A stretch of 16,902 bases of DNA, taken from contig DGBM01000145.1 of the NCBI GenBank assembly GCA_002384765.1, positions 30,852 to 47,753 of the forward strand, given 5' to 3'. Made by a program: the position numbers and the translations under genes. Shown here piece after piece: positions 14,694-16,902 of this stretch (position 1 is the stretch's first letter; each line of letters begins with the position of its first letter). This stretch comes from Demequinaceae bacterium UBA4004 (GTDB lineage Bacteria; Actinomycetota; Actinomycetes; Actinomycetales; Demequinaceae). The notes below the pieces were generated by a model that saw nothing but the letters and a program-made list of their open reading frames with translations, was not told the DNA's origin and made no database searches.

Positions 14694-14733
14694 GTCCATA
14701 TTTCGGGATGTCGCGACATCCTCGAATATGGAC
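14694..14733. repeat. 40-base near-perfect palindrome
   Basis: Outer arms GTCCATATT (14694-14702) and AATATGGAC (14725-14733) flank a perfect 16-base core GGATGTCG/CGACATCC (14706-14721). Only the three-base blocks between arm and core (TCG on both sides) do not pair. The palindrome lies in a gene-free stretch (14519-14824) between hipBA and an unknown gene and has no T-run. It is a candidate recombination, mobile-element or protein-binding site. The rest of this stretch holds only the repeats listed separately. Confidence 0.7.
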
Positions 14734-14824
14734 GGGTACCGTCGACGTTGCAGGGTGGGCCGACGCTAGCGTTCGCTGCGCCGACGATGGCTCGGTCGGG
14801 TCGGGTGGTCGGCGCCGTCGAGGC

Positions 14825-15406
14825 CTAGTCGTACCGAGCGACCGGCGCAGCCGGATCGGCCGCCACGCAGTCGAGCCCAGGCACCGCGAGCAGGCGCGAA
14901 ATCGCGGGGGCGCTGGCCCCCACCCCTGCCCAGTGGGGATCCACGTCTGCCGCAATGCACCACGCGTGATCGGCTGGCCAGATGAAGGATGGATGGTCGT
15001 ACGGGTTGAGGCCGAGATTGTCGTACCACGCTCCGAGTTCCGCCAGTGGACCCTCGATGAGGAACGAGTCTCGTAGGGGGACCTCGATGCGCGCGTTCCC
15101 GCGTGGCACCGGCGACGTCATCGGCACACCGCTGTCCCAGACGCAGAAGTAGCCGGGATTGGGCGAACTCGTGAACGGGATCAGCGCATCGACCGCGCGA
15201 ACGAGGGTCTCGAGCTGCATGCGAGGCGAGATGTCGAGTGGATCAGTTCCGCCTTCGGGCTCTCCCACGTAGGCAGGGTCCCGCAGGAACCTCAGGCGCG
15301 CATAGGCGTCAAACCCGGCGGGCCCGAAGGCAATGAGGCGGCCCGGCTCGGTGTCGCTGTGAACGATCCAGTCCGCATGCGCGACCGCACCCGAGTACCT
15401 GAGCAT
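14825..15406 (-). CDS. Conserved hypothetical protein
   Basis: This is a cytoplasmic protein of 193 residues with no signal or membrane segment. Recognisable blocks are PGYFCVWDSGVP in the middle and SFIWPADHAWCIAADVDPHW near the end. They recur in actinobacterial proteins of unknown function that I know by pattern only. The Trp-rich, acidic make-up suggests a small globular alpha/beta fold, broadly of the kind seen in immunity or SUKH-like proteins, but I cannot assign it. ATG 15406 is supported by GAGGAGG eight bases upstream. It stands alone between the 40-base palindrome and the fic gene, 150 bases from the latter. Confidence 0.75.
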   Translation of the reverse strand: MLRYSGAVAHADWIVHSDTEPGRLIAFGPAGFDAYARLRFLRDPAYVGEPEGGTDPLDISPRMQLETLVRAVDALIPFTSSPNPGYFCVWDSGVPMTSPVPRGNARIEVPLRDSFLIEGPLAELGAWYDNLGLNPYDHPSFIWPADHAWCIAADVDPHWAGVGASAPAISRLLAVPGLDCVAADPAAPVARYD

Positions 15407-15556
15407 GTGCGAGGCCTCCTCACTCTCATTCGCGCCCGCATGAGTCCCCCTCAGATTACGACGTGGGCGAGTGGCGGCGGCTTTCACCGCGGCGGGTAGC
15501 CGCACAATGCGTGGGAGCGGCGAACGTGCGAGGGCACGTCAGCGAACCGGGGCGAC

Positions 15557-16786
15557 TCATCGCCATTCGTTTCCAGGCGCGCTGCGGAGGCCGATGCGTT
15601 CCTCGAGCTCGGAAAGCTCGTCCATGACGGCCGACGCTACCCAGACACGTGAGCGCGAGGCTCCCGTGATCTCGCTCAGGACTCCCGCCTTGGTGAGGTG
15701 GTCGAGCGCGTCGTAGGCGCGGGGGCGGCTGGCGCCCGTGACCGATTCGGCCCGGGCGATGTCCAGGATGGGCGCGGTGAGGAGAGCGTCGATCAGGGTC
15801 CGGGTGGAGGAGCCGCGGCGCGCGGTGACCTGCTCGTGCCACAGACGTGGGAGCTCGGCGAGGCCGTCGGCCGTCACGAGTGCGGCCTCGGCCGCGGCGG
15901 AGGTACAGTGCGCGACGTAGCGCACCAGCGGCTCGAGGTCGCCGGCGCGGTAGCTGGCAAGGTGTGCAAAGTAGGCGTCGGTATCGGCGAGCATCGCGGC
16001 GGCGACGGGCACAGTGGTTGCTGAGGTCAGCCCCCGGTGCCGATACGCGGCGCCAATGAGGGCTCTGCCGATGCGTCCGTTGCCGTCGGTGAACGGGTGG
16101 ATGGCCTCAAACTGGCCGTGGACGATTGCGGCTTGGGCCACCACCGGCACGTCGGTGCGTGCCACGAACGCGATGAGGTCTTCCAAGAGCGGCCGCACGA
16201 GGTCCGGTGGAGGTGGGACGTGCAGTGCGCCGCGCGGCGAGAAATCCGAGCCCCCTACCCAGTTCTGCACGGGCCGGTACTGACCCGCGTGCTGCCCTTC
16301 TAAGAGGTCGCCGGCAAGCAGCACGTGATGGGCGGTCAGCAGTGCGGCGTGTGTAAGAGGCCTGCCGGCGCAGGACGCTGCGAGAGCGGTGAGTGCCCGG
16401 CTGGCGGCGACGGTGGAACGCGCCCCTGCGGCGGCATCGGCGCCAATCGAAGCGCGTGCGAGATCGTCGAGACTTGAGTAGACATGCTCGATCTTGGATG
16501 AGGCCACGGCCTCGCTGCGCACCAGCAACTCGCCGAGCCCGGCGAGGTGGTCGGAGCGGCTCTCGATACGGGTGATCGACGTGACGGCGTGCTCCAGCTC
16601 CGCGTTGACTGCGGGCGACAAGGCGACAGCATGGTCGGCGATCTGGGCGGGGATCTCCACCACAATCTCGGTGAGCATCCGGTCGGCCTGATTGGGCCGG
16701 TTGCCGGAGGGTCCTCGCTGATCGGGGTTGGTTGCCCATGGACGTGCCTCGTGAGCGGCGGCGGGCCAGGCGCTATCGCGAGTCAA
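15557..16786 (-). CDS. Fic-domain protein (probable AMP-transferase) with winged-helix C-terminus
   Basis: This is a full-length Fic protein of 409 residues that transfers AMP or a related group to protein hydroxyls. The active-site motif HPFTDGNGRIGR is intact at residues 230-241. An N-terminal inhibitory helix motif, SSKIE (96-100) in EAVASSKIEHVYSS, matches the (S/T)-x3-E pattern that blocks ATP binding, so the enzyme is probably self-restrained. The C-terminal 80 residues (DIARAESVTGASRPRAYDAL and after) look like a winged helix that may bind DNA. TTG 16786 is chosen because the resulting start (DSAWPAAAHEARPW, RGPSGNRPNQADRML) fits the N-terminus of this Fic subgroup and follows GGGAAGG. 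ATG 16678 is the alternative. It has no separate antitoxin gene nearby. Confidence 0.92.
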   Translation of the reverse strand: MTRDSAWPAAAHEARPWATNPDQRGPSGNRPNQADRMLTEIVVEIPAQIADHAVALSPAVNAELEHAVTSITRIESRSDHLAGLGELLVRSEAVASSKIEHVYSSLDDLARASIGADAAAGARSTVAASRALTALAASCAGRPLTHAALLTAHHVLLAGDLLEGQHAGQYRPVQNWVGGSDFSPRGALHVPPPPDLVRPLLEDLIAFVARTDVPVVAQAAIVHGQFEAIHPFTDGNGRIGRALIGAAYRHRGLTSATTVPVAAAMLADTDAYFAHLASYRAGDLEPLVRYVAHCTSAAAEAALVTADGLAELPRLWHEQVTARRGSSTRTLIDALLTAPILDIARAESVTGASRPRAYDALDHLTKAGVLSEITGASRSRVWVASAVMDELSELEERIGLRSAPGNEWR

Positions 16787-16818
16787 AGGACCTTCCCATC
16801 TGTTTTTTGTGCACCACC

Positions 16819-16846
16819 ATGATAACAGTTATATCTATAAGTGTAA
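16819..16846 (-). promoter_or_regulatory. fic promoter overlapping AT-rich palindromes
   Basis: On the minus strand TTACAC (16846-16841), 16 bases, TATCAT (16824-16819), about 32 bases before the TTG start. Two palindromes lie within it: TTATA-TC-TATAA (16829-16840) and ATAAC-A-GTTAT (16822-16832), which overlap by four bases. They are candidate operators, possibly for the Fic protein's own winged helix. The last 56 bases of the window hold nothing I can support. Confidence 0.55.
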
Positions 16847-16902
16847 CTAAGCAGGTTTCCTAGTAACGCTTACAGGGCGGTGCGATGTTCCAGTGCCACC
16901 GC

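Noticed and set aside
14672..15076. Plus-strand open frame across the 40-base palindrome
   Set aside because: It overlaps the well-supported minus-strand gene at 14825-15406, has no ribosome binding site, and its translation lacks any family character.

Overview
The window looks like chromosome from a high-GC Gram-positive bacterium (Actinobacteria, probably order Micrococcales). The evidence is GC-rich coding with GC-rich third codon positions, a FurA-KatG pair of actinobacterial type, a zinc-finger anti-sigma factor behind an ECF sigma factor, SigR/SigH-type promoters, several probable leaderless genes and an actinobacterial-type heliorhodopsin. Placement below order is a guess.

Layout. 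1-1215: end of an ABC-2 export system (ATPase tail, then permease). 1228-1834: decayed ground, with an OHCU-decarboxylase-like gene lacking its catalytic middle, an epoxide-hydrolase tail (minus) and a RibD-C/dihydrofolate-reductase-like tail (plus). 1831-4304: a compact ECF-sigma module made of a DUF2231-like membrane protein (minus), the sigma factor, its anti-sigma factor and a secreted-repeat lipoprotein. The same promoter, TGAACC-N16-CGTG, stands before all three transcription units. 4367-5976: a FrnE/DsbA-type thiol oxidoreductase and a heliorhodopsin, convergent, each preceded by an exact GGGAAT-N18-GTTG promoter as used by the thiol-oxidative-stress sigma factor SigR/SigH. 5983-9348: a small conserved protein (minus), a broken thioredoxin-like fragment, then furA-katG behind a Fur-box-like palindrome. 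9375-10737: a deoD start fragment, a PASTA-domain membrane protein (minus) and a truncated phzF.

10734-12708 (minus): an unrecognised three-gene envelope cassette (secreted protein, lipoprotein, small membrane protein) that appears less GC-rich than its surroundings. 12967-14518 (minus): a hipBA toxin-antitoxin pair with an operator inside its promoter. 14694-14733: a 40-base near-perfect palindrome in a gene-free stretch. 14825-16786 (minus): an unknown conserved protein and a full-length Fic protein with its own AT-rich palindromic promoter.

How the parts fit. The left half reads as an envelope and redox stress neighbourhood: two ECF-type promoter classes, a thiol oxidoreductase, a light-sensing rhodopsin and the peroxide-responsive FurA-KatG pair. 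The most informative observation is that the heliorhodopsin and the thiol oxidoreductase share an exact SigR/SigH promoter, which predicts that the photoreceptor is made under disulfide or oxidative stress. The right half is accessory: toxin-type modules, an unrecognised exported cassette and repeats. At least six gene fragments lie at gene junctions, so the region has lost genes repeatedly. No tRNA, rRNA, CRISPR array or recognisable transposase gene was seen.
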